Part shown: positions 9,316 through 20,400 of the stretch, in pieces
Numbering within the stretch: the stretch's first letter is position 1
Layout: every line of letters begins with the position of its first letter
NCBI GenBank assembly: GCA_900635495.1
Contig: LR134136.1
Coordinates: forward strand, 1,116,001 to 1,180,000
Origin: Atlantibacter hermannii
Lineage (GTDB): Bacteria > Pseudomonadota > Gammaproteobacteria > Enterobacterales > Enterobacteriaceae
Direction of reading: 5' to 3'
Length of the DNA: 64,000 nucleotides
Notes under the pieces: model-generated
Seen by the model: only the letters and a program-made list of their open reading frames with translations
What the model was told of the DNA's origin: nothing
The model's database searches: none
Made by a program: the position numbers and the translations under genes

Positions 9316-10677
9316 ATCTTTCGCGGAACGCTTCAGCGCGTGCCCGCAAAATGGGCTTCATCAAATATTCAAGGATAGTTTTCTTGCCGGTGATGATATC
9401 CACCGACGCCACCATACCCGAATAATAAGCAGCGGTTTCTCATTACTGCCAAGATGGTTTTTATCGGTACGCAGGCGGATCACGTAGAAGCTGTTACCTT
9501 CCTTGTCCGTCACCGTATCCGGGCTGATTTGTTCCAGTTTGCCTTGCAGCCCGCCGTAGATGGTGTAGTCGTAGGCCGTGAATTTCACCACCGCTTGCTG
9601 GCCGGGATGCAAAAACGCGATATCCTGCGGGCGGATTTTCGCTTCCACCAGCAGGCTGTCGTCCAGCGGGACAATTTCCACCAGATCGTTGCCCGGCTGG
9701 ATCACCCCGCCAATGGTATTGACCAGCATTTGTTGCACAATACCGCGCACCGGCGAGGTCACCAGCGTACGGTTTACCCGGTCTTCTATCGCTTTGCCGG
9801 AGGCTTCCAGTTTGCTGAGGTCGGTACGCGCTTCATTTAACTGCGCCAGGGCTTCGCTGCGATAGCGGCCACGGGTTTCTGCTACCTTGCTCTCGATTTC
9901 ATTGATCGCTGCCTGGGCGCGGGGGATGGCTAACCCCACCGAATCCAGTTGCCCACGCGTCTCGACTTCGGAACGGCGCAGGCGCAACACTTCCACTTTA
10001 GAGATTGCGCCCTTCGCCACCAGCGGTTCGGACATGCTGATTTCCTGTTGCAGCAGGCCCAGACTGTTGCGGTACTGCACTTTCTTGGCTTCGAAATCCA
10101 GCAGTTCCTGTTTCTTTTGTACCAGTTGCTCATCCAGACCGGCAATTTCGCTCTGAATGCGCTTTTTCATGCTGGCGAACAGTTCCAGCTCGCCCTGGGC
10201 GATGTCTGGCGCATTCTTCTGGATCTCCTCGGAAATGGTCAGGCTTTCCGCGTCGTTAAGCTGGGCGGTCAACCGCTGGATACGCGCTTCCAGCGCCATG
10301 CGATCGGCTTCAGTTTCACCCGCATTGGATTTAAAACGCGTATCGTCAAGACGCAGCAGCGGCGCACCCGCCTGAACCACTTCGCCTTCGCGGGCGTACA
10401 CTTCCGCCACGATCCCGCCTTCCAGGTTCTGAATTTTTTGCAGACGGGAAGAGGGGATGGCTTTCCCTTCGCCGCGCGTCACTTCGTCGATCTCCGCCAG
10501 CGAAGCCCAGGCGATAGCGGCGATAAAAAACGCCAGGATCGCCCATAATGTCAGGCGCACCACGCGTGGCGTGTCGTCCAGCAGCGCTTTGTTAACTTCG
10601 CTGGTGGTAAATTGATTGCTGTTTTTATCGCCCAGCAGCCAGCGGCCCAGGCGGTGAAAAACCTCAGCGATTCGCAT
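9314..10677 (-). CDS. lapC: Type I secretion membrane fusion protein LapC (HlyD family), frameshifted near the 3' end
   Basis: LapC is the periplasmic adaptor joining the inner-membrane ABC transporter LapB to the outer-membrane channel LapE for adhesin export. The protein has a short cytoplasmic N-terminus, one transmembrane helix (~residues 43-62), a lipoyl half-motif (IQNLEGGIVAEVYAREGEVV), a long coiled coil (~110-300) and the HlyD C-terminal signature (ISPDTVTDKEGNSFYVIRLR). The frame breaks near 9421, where one C is missing from the codons for IIPGM. Restoring it extends the protein to a stop at 9314-9316 (454 residues, ending PILRARAEAFRER), typical for the family. The start overlaps the end of lapB by 14 bases, so the two are probably coupled. 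Confidence 0.9.
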
Positions 10678-12848
10678 GGATCTGCCCCTTTTTCAACGCA
10701 TTCATGACGGTCTCTTTCGGACCATCGGCAATGATTTTGCCGTTATCGAGAATAATCAAGCGGTCGACCAGCGACAGCATCGAGGCGCGATGCGTCACCA
10801 GCAGCACGGTTTTATCGCTGATGAAAGGTTGAAGCGCCTTTTTAATCAGGTCTTCGCTGGTGTTATCCATGGAACTGGTAGGTTCATCCATTAATAACAC
10901 CGGGGGGATCGAGCAGCAGCGAGCGGGCAAGGGTGATCGCCTGGCGCTGGCCGCCGGAAAGATTCATCCCGCGTTCACCCACCTGCATGTTGTAGCCTGA
11001 AGGATGGCGACGGGCGAAGTCGTGAACGCCGGTGGCTTCGGCGACACGCAACATGGTTTCATCATCCACATAGCTGGCCCCGCACAGCAGGTTGTCACGC
11101 AGCGTCCCGTTGAACAGGTGGATATCCTGGGGCGCGTAGCCAATGTTGTGCCGTAAGTCGTGCACATCGATCTGGCGGGCATCGATGCCGTCAATCAGCA
11201 CGCTGCCTTCGTCCGGCTGGTAGAAGCCCACCAGCAGTTTCGCCAGCGAACTTTTGCCTGAGCCGCTGCGGCCAATGATGCCGATTTTTTCGCCCGGGGT
11301 AACGGTCAGGGAAATGTTGTTCAGCGACACCTGCTGGCTACCGGGATAGCGGAATGTCACATTGCGGAACTCGATGGCGCCGCTCAGGGTTTCGCGCTTT
11401 AACGGCACCTCGTCCTGCTGCGTTTCCTGCTCCAGCTCCATCATGCCGTCGATGGTGTGCTTGGTCATTTTGGCGCGCTGGTAACGGGTGATCAGGCTGC
11501 ACAGCTGGCCGATGGGCAGCATGGCGCGGCGGTTAAGCAGGTAACAGGCAATCAACCCGCCCATGCTCAAATGGCCGCTGATAATTAAATACACGCCGCC
11601 GACGATCATGATCACGCCACAGGCCTGCTGAAGCCAGTGGGTGAAATTCACCGCCACGTAGGAAAGCGATTTGACCCGCAGCTCAAGCTTGCTGAGGCTG
11701 CCGATAATCTGTTCCCACTGGTACTGGCGTTCGCTCTGGGCGTTATTCAGTTTAATGGCGTCCAGGCCGCTTAAGGTTTCCACCAGCATCGCCTGGCGTT
11801 CACTCGACAGCTTAAACGTTTTCTGGATGGTGGCGATCAGCGGGCGCTGGATCAGCCAGTTCACCAGCATGGCGACCGGGTAGGCCAGCAGCGGGATAAA
11901 CACCAATGGCCCGCCGATAATACCCACCACCGCCAGGATCAGCAGGGTGAACGGGAAATCGATCAGCGCCGTCAGCGTCAGGGACGAAAGAAAATCGCGC
12001 AGCGACTGATAATCCTGGAAATTCTGCGCGAAACTGCCCACCCGCGGCGGACGTAGTTTCATCTTCATGCCCAGCAGGCGTTCAAACAGCGCCGCCGAGA
12101 CGATCAAATCGGTTTTCTTCCCGGCAATATCCAGGCAGACGCTGCGTAATATTTTCAGTATCAGATCGAAGACATACGCAATGGTGATGCCGATGGCCAG
12201 CACCCACAGCGTGGCAGTGGCCTGATTGGGCACGACGCGGTCATAGACGTTCATCACGAAGAGTGGCGAGCACAGCGCGATCAGGTTAATTAGAAAACTT
12301 GCGACGACCGCATCCAGATACAAAAATTTCGACAGTTTCAGCGTGTCCTGAAACCAGGCTTTGGTGCGCGGGATCAGCGCCGTCGGCTGGGTGTCGTACT
12401 CATGTATCGGCTGAATGAAAATGGCTTTGCCCGCGTAGAGTTTCTCCAGCTCGGCAATGTCGAGGGTGATGGCGCCGCCTTCGGTTTCACCGGGCATCAG
12501 GTGGGCTTTTTCACCTTCCAGCGCCGTTAACACTGCGGCCTGGCCGTTGTGCATCATCAGAATGGCGGGCAGCGAAAGCGCCGTCATTTTCGTAACAGGG
12601 CGCTGGATCACCCGGGCTTTAAGCCCGGCGCGCTGCGCGGCGCGGGGGATCGCGCTCAGCGTCAGGCGGTGTGACTCCAGCGGCAACCCGGCTGTCAGCA
12701 CATTACGGCTGGTGATGATGCCGTGCAATTTGCAGATCACCATCAGACAATCCAGCAGCGGATCGTCGTGATTCAGCCTCGGGTCATGTCGGCTCGTTCC
12801 CTGATAAGAGTCATCCTGAATATCGGTTAAGTCGTTGATCAGTGCCAT
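10664..12848 (-). CDS. lapB: Type I secretion ABC transporter LapB, with one apparent frameshift
   Basis: LapB is the inner-membrane ATPase of the adhesin exporter. It has an N-terminal C39-like domain (~residues 25-155) in which the catalytic Cys position reads SRNVLTAG, so it is a non-peptidase C39-like domain as in other LapB-type transporters. Six transmembrane helices follow (~180-460), then an ATPase domain with Walker A GRSGSGKSS and signature LSGGQRQ. The frame breaks at the G run 10902-10907 (six bases, five expected), just before Walker B; correcting it joins LLDPP to VLLMDEPTSSMD and gives ~728 residues. I chose the ATG at 12848 (MALINDLTD); an upstream in-frame codon at 12887 has no support. 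Confidence 0.92.
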
Positions 12849-12896
12849 AATTCGCCATACCTGGTTATGGAAATTCCATACAGGCAAAAGTAAACA

Positions 12897-12929
12897 GGGT
12901 TATTTCATCCATCATTAATGAAATAACCC
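12897..12929 (-). terminator. Intercistronic hairpin between lapE and lapB
   Basis: A perfect 12-bp inverted repeat (GGGTTATTTCAT at 12897-12908, ATGAAATAACCC at 12918-12929) with a nine-base loop sits in the 106-base gap between lapE and lapB. On the bottom strand it is followed by a T-rich stretch without a clean U run. It could be a partial terminator or an mRNA-stabilising stem; I cannot tell which. Confidence 0.55.
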
Positions 12930-12954
12930 CAGGTCATTGGGTTACCTTTTCGTC

Positions 12955-14307
12955 TTACTGGAGATCGGGTAATTCCGCTTGCGTCGTTTGCTGTGCATCG
13001 AGCGGCTGCGCGGCCGTCGGCGGTTGAATCGACATCGCTTTCAGCAGCTCGCCCATGCGCGCATTAATCCGGTAGGTCGAGAACATTTCAACAAACTGCA
13101 ACTCAACATATCGGCGCTGGGCGCTGAAAACTTCATTTTCACTGTCGAGCATATCCAACAGGGAGCGGTCGCCCAGGCTGAATTGTTCCTGATACGCCGT
13201 ACGGACCGTCATACTGCGGTCGGCGTACTCTTTAGCGATCGGCACCTGTTGTTCCGCATTGCGCAGGGCGTTCCACGACAGGCGTAGCTCTTCGTTCAAC
13301 TGGCGCAGCGCATTGCGTTTCACATCCTCGGCTTCTTTAGTGCGATAGGCGTAGGAAGAGAGCGTGGCTTTATCGCTGCCGCCGTTGAACAGGTTGTAGC
13401 GCATCCGCACCATCGCCTGCCACTCCTGGTTGTGGCCGCGGGTGCCGTCAATGTTGTTATCCATCGTGCGGCCCACTTCCATATTCACTTCCGGATAAAA
13501 GCGGGATTTCGCGGCTTCGTATTGCTGACGGGTCGCTTCAACATCGGAATCCGCCAGCTTTAACAGCGGGCTGTTTTCCAGCGCGATTTTACGGGCCTCT
13601 TCCAGCGAAGCGGGCACGGCGAACTTTGCCGGCAGGGTTAAATTGTCGGCTTCCATACCGGTCACGCTCTGGTAATTCGCACGGGCGTCTTCCAGGTTGG
13701 TCTGCTCGGTCAGCAGATTATTACGCGCCTGGGCCAGACGAGCTTCCGCCTGTTCGTGATCCGCCAGACGGCCTACGCCCTGCTCGGTTCGCAGCGTAAT
13801 TTGATCGAAAATACGTTCGTGGTTGGTCAGGTTCTCCTGGGCCAGCGCCACCATTTTCTCCCGCATCAACACATCCAGATAGCTTTGCACTACCTGAAGC
13901 GCGGTAGTTTCGCTGGTATCCATCACGTTAAATGCACGGGAATTGACGGTCGCCTTTTGACGGGCGACTTCGCTGGTGGTGGCGAAACCATTAAACAGGT
14001 TCTGACGCAGATTAATACTCGATTCACTGCGGTTCATTTCGCGCAGGTGATCGCCGGATGCGCGGGTGCTGGCATTATCGGTTTGCTCCCAACCCGTGCC
14101 CGCTTCCAGATTCAGCGTGGGTAAATAACCGCCTTTCGCGGCCTGCAAATCGTGATCGGCAGAGTAACGCCGGTTAGCCGAAGCGCTGATTTCAGGATGG
14201 GTTACCAGGGTATGTTTAATCGCATTTTCAAGCGTTGTGGCATGCGCCATGCTTAATGTCATAAAAGGCAACGTGAGCCCTAACATTAAGTTCTTACGGT
14301 AATTCAT
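12955..14307 (-). CDS. lapE: TolC-family outer-membrane channel LapE
   Basis: This is the outer-membrane component of the adhesin type I secretion system. The 450-residue protein begins with a signal peptide (MNYRKNLMLGLTLPFMTLSMAHA, cleaved about residue 23) and has the two-fold repeated TolC architecture: long helices with LRQNLFNGF (~residue 95) and, one repeat later, MRYNLFNGG (~300). The C-terminal tail carries the usual low-complexity extension. A good AAGGAAG Shine-Dalgarno precedes the ATG. It lies downstream of lapA and upstream of lapB and lapC in the same direction. In LapA-type systems this pore retains the adhesin by holding its folded N-terminal module. Confidence 0.92.
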   Translation of the reverse strand: MNYRKNLMLGLTLPFMTLSMAHATTLENAIKHTLVTHPEISASANRRYSADHDLQAAKGGYLPTLNLEAGTGWEQTDNASTRASGDHLREMNRSESSINLRQNLFNGFATTSEVARQKATVNSRAFNVMDTSETTALQVVQSYLDVLMREKMVALAQENLTNHERIFDQITLRTEQGVGRLADHEQAEARLAQARNNLLTEQTNLEDARANYQSVTGMEADNLTLPAKFAVPASLEEARKIALENSPLLKLADSDVEATRQQYEAAKSRFYPEVNMEVGRTMDNNIDGTRGHNQEWQAMVRMRYNLFNGGSDKATLSSYAYRTKEAEDVKRNALRQLNEELRLSWNALRNAEQQVPIAKEYADRSMTVRTAYQEQFSLGDRSLLDMLDSENEVFSAQRRYVELQFVEMFSTYRINARMGELLKAMSIQPPTAAQPLDAQQTTQAELPDLQ

Positions 14308-14450
14308 GTTTCTTCCTTTGGGGTACTTATTCCCTGTTGTTGGATAAGCAATAACAGAGCATTTTTTAACTACAAAGCCCTCGCTTCCGCTGCAGTGACA
14401 ATGTCAGGCGCAGGGAATAAGGACTTTTGAAATAGCGTTTTTTAACCATT

Positions 14451-14488
14451 AAAAAACATCCCCCCGCAGTCAGCCGCGAGGGATGTTC
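14451..14488 (-). terminator. Rho-independent terminator after lapA
   Basis: On the bottom strand, GAACATCCC pairs with GGGATGTT across a GC-rich loop, and the stem runs into a six-T tract (read as AAAAAA at 14451-14456 on the top strand). It would end most lapA transcripts, so lapEBC need read-through or a promoter within 14308-14450. Confidence 0.8.
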
Positions 14489-14498
14489 AACAAGGCCG

Positions 14499-17400
14499 TT
14501 ACGCGAGGGTATCTGGTTTCGCGATAAGGCTTTCCATCAGTGACTCATCGCCGCCGTGATAACTGTCAGTCTCAGCGGCCAGAGCCGGAAGCGGTTCCGC
14601 AACCGGCGTCGCATGGCCTTGCGCCGCGTCATTCGTGGTTTGAGTGCCGTCGCCTTGTTCCACCACTTTGATAAGCGAACTCAGATCGTGGCTGTTGTCG
14701 GTATCACTCAACACTTCATTGAGCACGATAGGCTCAGCGCCGTTCGCGCTTGCGGTGTGGGCCGCGGGTGCATCCTGCGTCGTCAAAGTAGCCGTATTAT
14801 CAGCAGCATCAACATGGCTGTCCTCCATCTCACCCAGCAGATTGCTAAGTGAAGCCTCAGACTGCGGCGTGAATGCCGATGCGCTGTTCTGAGCGATCGC
14901 CGGATCGCTCTCGATATGCTGGAGATCGATGCCATCTTCCGCGATCAACAACGACTGCATGGTCATTTCACCATGTGCGTCATGCCCGGCTGCGCTGTCG
15001 TGCGTGGCGTCGTGAGCGTCTCCATCTGTACCGTCGTTTTCCACCAGCATCATGCGGCTGAACATCATTTCTTGCGCATGGGTCTGTTCGCCGGTTTCGC
15101 CATCAAAGGTGAAATGGGTATCCGGATGATCGCTGGCCGTAGACGCGACATCCATTTTGATTTCATCCAGATGATCGACGCCTTTCGCCAGCTCAACGGT
15201 GACCGTGCCTTTGAAACTGGTACCGTTCAGATCGAGGCTGTACACCCCGTCTTTATAGGTAGCCAGGCTGCCGTCGGACGACACCACTTTCGCCCCTTCC
15301 GGAATGCCGCTGAGCTTAAGCTCCGTCAAATGATCGGCGCTGTTTTCGCTAAACAGCGCGACATTCACATCCAGCGCCACCTGATGCACCGTCGGCTGAT
15401 TCACCGTGGTGGTGGTGTTGCCGCCATGGGTTTTAGACGCGCCGTCGCCGAAGATGACCCCTTCAATCTGGTTCGAGTTTTCATACAACCCTTTACCGCC
15501 GGTGGTGGTGACTTTCAGCCCGTCGTAAGTGTTGTCATGGGTGTTGGCATTATTATTCGATGAATAGGTCACCTTATAATTACTGCTGTCGCCCTTAACG
15601 AAGATATAGTCTTTACCGACGCTGCCTTCGGTGCCGCGCGTACCCGTCACGCTTTTCAGCTCGCGGAACTCTTCGCGTCCACCCGTCCAGTCGCCCTGAC
15701 GGTAATAACCCCCGGTCTTATCGCCAACCACGAAAATATCCGAGTAATGGCCGGAGTTAGAGTTCACGTTGCCAGACTGATCGTAATACTTGATTTGGTT
15801 GGTCGGATCGGCGGCTTTCGGCGCCTCGTCCCCGGCGATATGCAGATAATTGCTGCTCTGGGTCAGCCAGACGCGCACGTTGGAGCCGATAGCGACGATC
15901 TTGCCGTCCTGAACATCAAAGCCGTTCGGGTTCTCGCTGCCGCCGTTAATGTGTACGATTTTACTGCCTGCCGCGATGTCCTTCTCTGCGACCTGAACCG
16001 CCGCCTCAACGCGCGAAGCGACTGCTGGCGGAGTGACAGGGGCCGTATGCTGGCCACCCTCTGCACCCTCTGCACCTTCTGCTGGCCCGGAGTGGGAGCC
16101 GGTATCGCTGGCCGGTGGGGTAACCGGATCGGTATCGCCCCATGCATCGCTTAAATGGCCCGTCGACCCGTCAAAGGTAAAGTGGGTATCGTGATGTTCG
16201 CTGGCGGTAGAAGCCACTTCCATCTGGATCTCACCCAGATGGTCGACGCCTTTTTCAAGCTCAACCGTAATGGTTCCTTTAAAGGTCGGGCTCTTCAGAT
16301 CTATGGTGTAGGTGCCATCTTTGTAAGACACCGTACTGCCATCAGAGACAACGACCTTCGCGCCTGCCGGAATACCGGTGAGCTTGATTTGCGTCAGCTG
16401 TTCGGCGTTATGATCGCTGGACAGATTGACATCTACATCCAGCGTGACCTGTTGAACCTTGGTCTCCACCACAGTGGTGGTGGTGCCAGGGTTCGCCTTG
16501 ACGCCGCCATCGCCGAAAATGACACCGTCGATCTGGTTTGAGTTGCCGTACAGCCCTTTGCCCGTGCTGTCGGTGACCTTCAGGCCGTCGTAAGTGTTGT
16601 CATGGGTATCAGGGTTGTTATTAGAAGACGACGTGACTTTATAGTTATCAATGTCGCCTTTTACGAAGATATAGTCTTTACCGACCTGACCGGCATTTCC
16701 TCTGTTGCCCGTAATGCCTTGTAACGGCCTGAAATCTTCTTTTCCGCCAGTCCAGTCGCTCTGTTTGTAGAAGCCGCCGGTTTTATCGCCGACCACGAAG
16801 ATATCCGAGTACTTACTTGAGTCGGAGTTCGCATTGCCGGACTGATCGTAATATTTAATCTGGTGAGCCGGATCGGCGCAGGCCGGCGGGGTATCTCCCA
16901 CGATCCCGTTATAAGGGCTGTTCGGGGTTAACCAGACGCGCACGTTGGAGCCGATAGCGACAATCTTGCCATCCTGGATATCGAACCCATCCGGATTACT
17001 GCTACCGCCATTAACCTGAATAATTTTGCTGCCGGTCGTGATCTCGGTCTGGGAGACCTTAACCGAGACGTCGAGTTTGATATTGGCGTCGGAATCAGCG
17101 TCTGAGTCGGCGTCGGCATCTGCATCAGCGTCTGCATCAGCGTCTGCATCCGCATCGGCATCGGCATCGGAATCGGCGTCGGCATCTGCATCCGCATCAG
17201 CGTCAGAATCTGCATCCGCATCCGCATCGGCATCTGCGTCCGCATCGGCATCAGCGTCGGAGTCTGCATCCGCGTCTGCGTCCGCGTCTGAGTCGGCATC
17301 AGCGTCGGAATCTGCATCTGCGTCGGAATCAGCATCTGCGTCGGCATCTGCATCCGCATCGGAATCAGCATCAGCGTCTGCATCAGCGTCTGCATCCGCA

Positions 17401-20400
17401 TCGGCGTCCGCATCGGCATCGGAATCGGCGTCGGCATCTGCATCCGCATCAGCGTCAGAATCTGCATCCGCATCCGCATCGGCATCCGCGTCCGCATCAG
17501 CGTCTGCGTCTGCATCGGAATCAGCATCTGCGTCGGCATCTGCGTCAGAGTCGGCATCAGCGTCCGCGTCGGCATCAGCGTCCGCGTCGGCGTCAGCATC
17601 CGCGTCGGCATCTGCATCCGCGTCGGCATCTGCATCCGCGTCAGAATCGGCATCGGCATCGGCATCGGCGTCGGCGTCCGCATCGGCGTCTGCGTCTGAG
17701 TCTGAGTCAGCATCCGCGTCTGCGTCGGAATCAGCATCGGCGTCCGCATCTGCGTCAGAATCGGCATCTGCATCGGCGTCCGCATCGGCGTCGGCGTCCG
17801 CATCGGCATCGGCATCGGAATCGGCGTCGGCATCTGCATCCGCATCAGCGTCAGAATCTGCATCCGCATCCGCATCCGCATCGGCATCCGCGTCCGCATC
17901 GGCATCAGCGTCTGCGTCTGCGTCTGCATCGGAATCAGCATCTGCGTCGGCATCTGCGTCAGAGTCGGCATCAGCGTCCGCGTCGGCATCAGCGTCCGCG
18001 TCGGCGTCAGCATCCGCGTCGGCATCTGCATCCGCGTCGGCATCTGCATCCGCGTCAGAATCGGCATCGGCATCGGCATCGGCATCGGCGTCGGCGTCCG
18101 CATCGGCGTCTGCGTCTGAGTCTGAGTCAGCATCCGCGTCTGCGTCGGAATCAGCATCGGCGTCCGCATCTGCGTCAGAATCGGCATCTGCATCGGCGTC
18201 CGCATCGGCGTCGGCGTCGGCATCCGCGTCCGCATCGGCGTCAGCATCAGAATCGGCATCCGCGTCAGCATCAGCGTCGGCATCCGCGTCAGCATCAGCG
18301 TCGGCATCCGCGTCAGAATCGGCGTCGGCATCCGCGTCAGAATCGGCGTCCGCGTCCGCGTCCGCGTCTGCATCGGCGTCTGCGTCGGCATCAGCATCCG
18401 CGTCTGCGTCGGCATCAGCATCCGCGTCGGCATCTGCATCGGCGTCCGCATCGGCGTCGGCGTCGGCATCCGCATCGGAATCAGCATCGGCGTCGGAGTC
18501 GGCGTCAGAATCGGCGTCTGCATCCGCGTCGGCGTCCGCATCGGCATCCGCGTCGGCGTCTGCATCGGCATCTGCGTCTGCGTCTGCGTCTGCGTCGGCA
18601 TCGGAATCGGCATCAGCGTCGGCGTCGGCGTCCGCGTCGGAATCCGCATCCGCGTCGGCATCTGCGTCCGCATCGGCATCGGCGTCCGAGTCAGCATCGG
18701 CATCCGCATCGGCATCAGCGTCTGCGTCGGCATCAGAATCGGCATCCGCATCGGCGTCCGAGTCCGCATCGGCATCTGCGTCTGCGTCTGCATCTGAGTC
18801 TGCATCCGCGTCAGCGTCCGCGTCGGCATCAGCATCTGCATCTGCATCCGCATCCGCGTCTGCGTCGGAATCAGCATCTGCATCTGCATCTGCATCTGCA
18901 TCTGCATCCGCGTCTGCATCGGCGTCGGCATCTGCGTCTGCGTCAGCATCGGCGTCCGCGTCCGCGTCGGCATCGGCGTCAGAATCGGCATCTGCGTCAG
19001 CGTCTGCGTCGGAATCAGCATCAGCATCCGCGTCGGAATCCGCATCGGCATCCGCATCCGCGTCGGCATCTGCATCCGCGTCAGAATCGGCATCGGCATC
19101 GGCATCGGCATCGGCGTCGGCATCCGCGTCGGCGTCGGCATCTGCATCCGCGTCAGAATCGGCATCGGCATCGGCATCGGCATCGGCATCGGCGTCGGCG
19201 TCGGCGTCAGCGTCTGCGTCGGAATCAGCATCGGCATCGGCATCAGCGTCGGCGTCGGAATCCGCATCCGCATCCGCGTCGGCATCCGCGTCCGCGTCTG
19301 CGTCCGCGTCGGCATCAGCGTCGGCATCCGCATCGGCGTCCGCATCTGCGTCTGCGTCGGCATCGGCGTCCGCATCGGCATCAGCGTCGGCGTCTGCGTC
19401 TGCATCTGCGTCGGAATCTGCATCCGCATCCGCATCGGAATCGGCATCGGCATCGGCGTCGGCATCCGCGTCGGCATCTGCGTCTGCATCCGCGTCCGCG
19501 TCTGCATCAGCGTCAGAATCGGCGTCAGCATCTGCATCTGCATCGGAATCTGCATCCGCATCCGCATCGGCGTCTGCGTCAGCATCAGCGTCGGCGTCTG
19601 CGTCTGCATCCGCATCGGCGTCTGCATCGGAATCAGCATCGGCGTCGGAGTCGGCGTCAGCATCCGCGTCGGCATCCGCGTCGGAATCGGCATCTGCATC
19701 GGCGTCTGCATCAGCATCGGCGTCAGCGTCCGCATCTGCATCCGCGTCGGAATCAGCATCCGCATCTGCGTCCGCATCTGCATCGGAATCGGCATCTGCG
19801 TCGGCATCTGAATCAGCATCCGCGTCGGCATCGGCATCGGCATCCGCATCCGCATCCGCGTCAGAGTCGGCATCCGCGTCTGCGTCGGAATCCGCATCAG
19901 CATCAGCATCAGCATCAGCATCCGCATCTGCGTCAGAGTCGGCATCCGCGTCTGCGTCGGAATCCGCATCAGCATCAGCATCCGCATCCGCGTCGGCATC
20001 GGCATCAGCGTCTGCATCCGCATCCGCGTCGGCGTCTGCATCAGCATCGCCTTCATCCAACAACGTGAGTTCTTCTAATGGTGTGTCGTTGGGGAAGTCG
20101 AGACCGGTGGTCGGATAGCCGGCGCTGGGATCGAGGATTTCGCCTGTCAGATCAAGAACAACGTGGGTGTGTGCTCCGCCTCCACCCGGCGTACCGGCGC
20201 CCGTAGCGCCAGCTTGTGGGCCTGCAGCCGTTGGATCGAGCGTTTGTGTCGGGTCCATACCATCGGCAATCGCCTGTTGCAGCGCGGCGACATCGGCCTG
20301 GTCAGAAGCAGAAGGAAGGGTAATACCGTTTGCATCCCAAACGGTATCACGGCCAAGATCGAGGGTTTTACCATCGGCAAGAGAAAGTGTCACCGCGCCT

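Noticed and set aside
17085..20048. Possible CRISPR array or satellite DNA
   Set aside because: There is no fixed repeat/spacer structure; the period is six bases with codon-level variation that preserves an Asp-Ala/Ser protein pattern, and no cas genes lie nearby.
16928..20056. A 1042-codon bottom-strand frame of Met/Thr/Arg/Gln/Pro-rich repeats
   Set aside because: It is lapA read in another frame; repeat composition alone keeps it open.
17026..20118. A 1030-codon top-strand reading frame rich in Ser-Ala/Ser-Glu
   Set aside because: It is the reverse-complement shadow of the lapA GAY-KCN repeat, which cannot form stop codons in this frame. It has no ribosome site or non-repetitive domain, and lapA has a recognisable N-terminus, modules and operon context.
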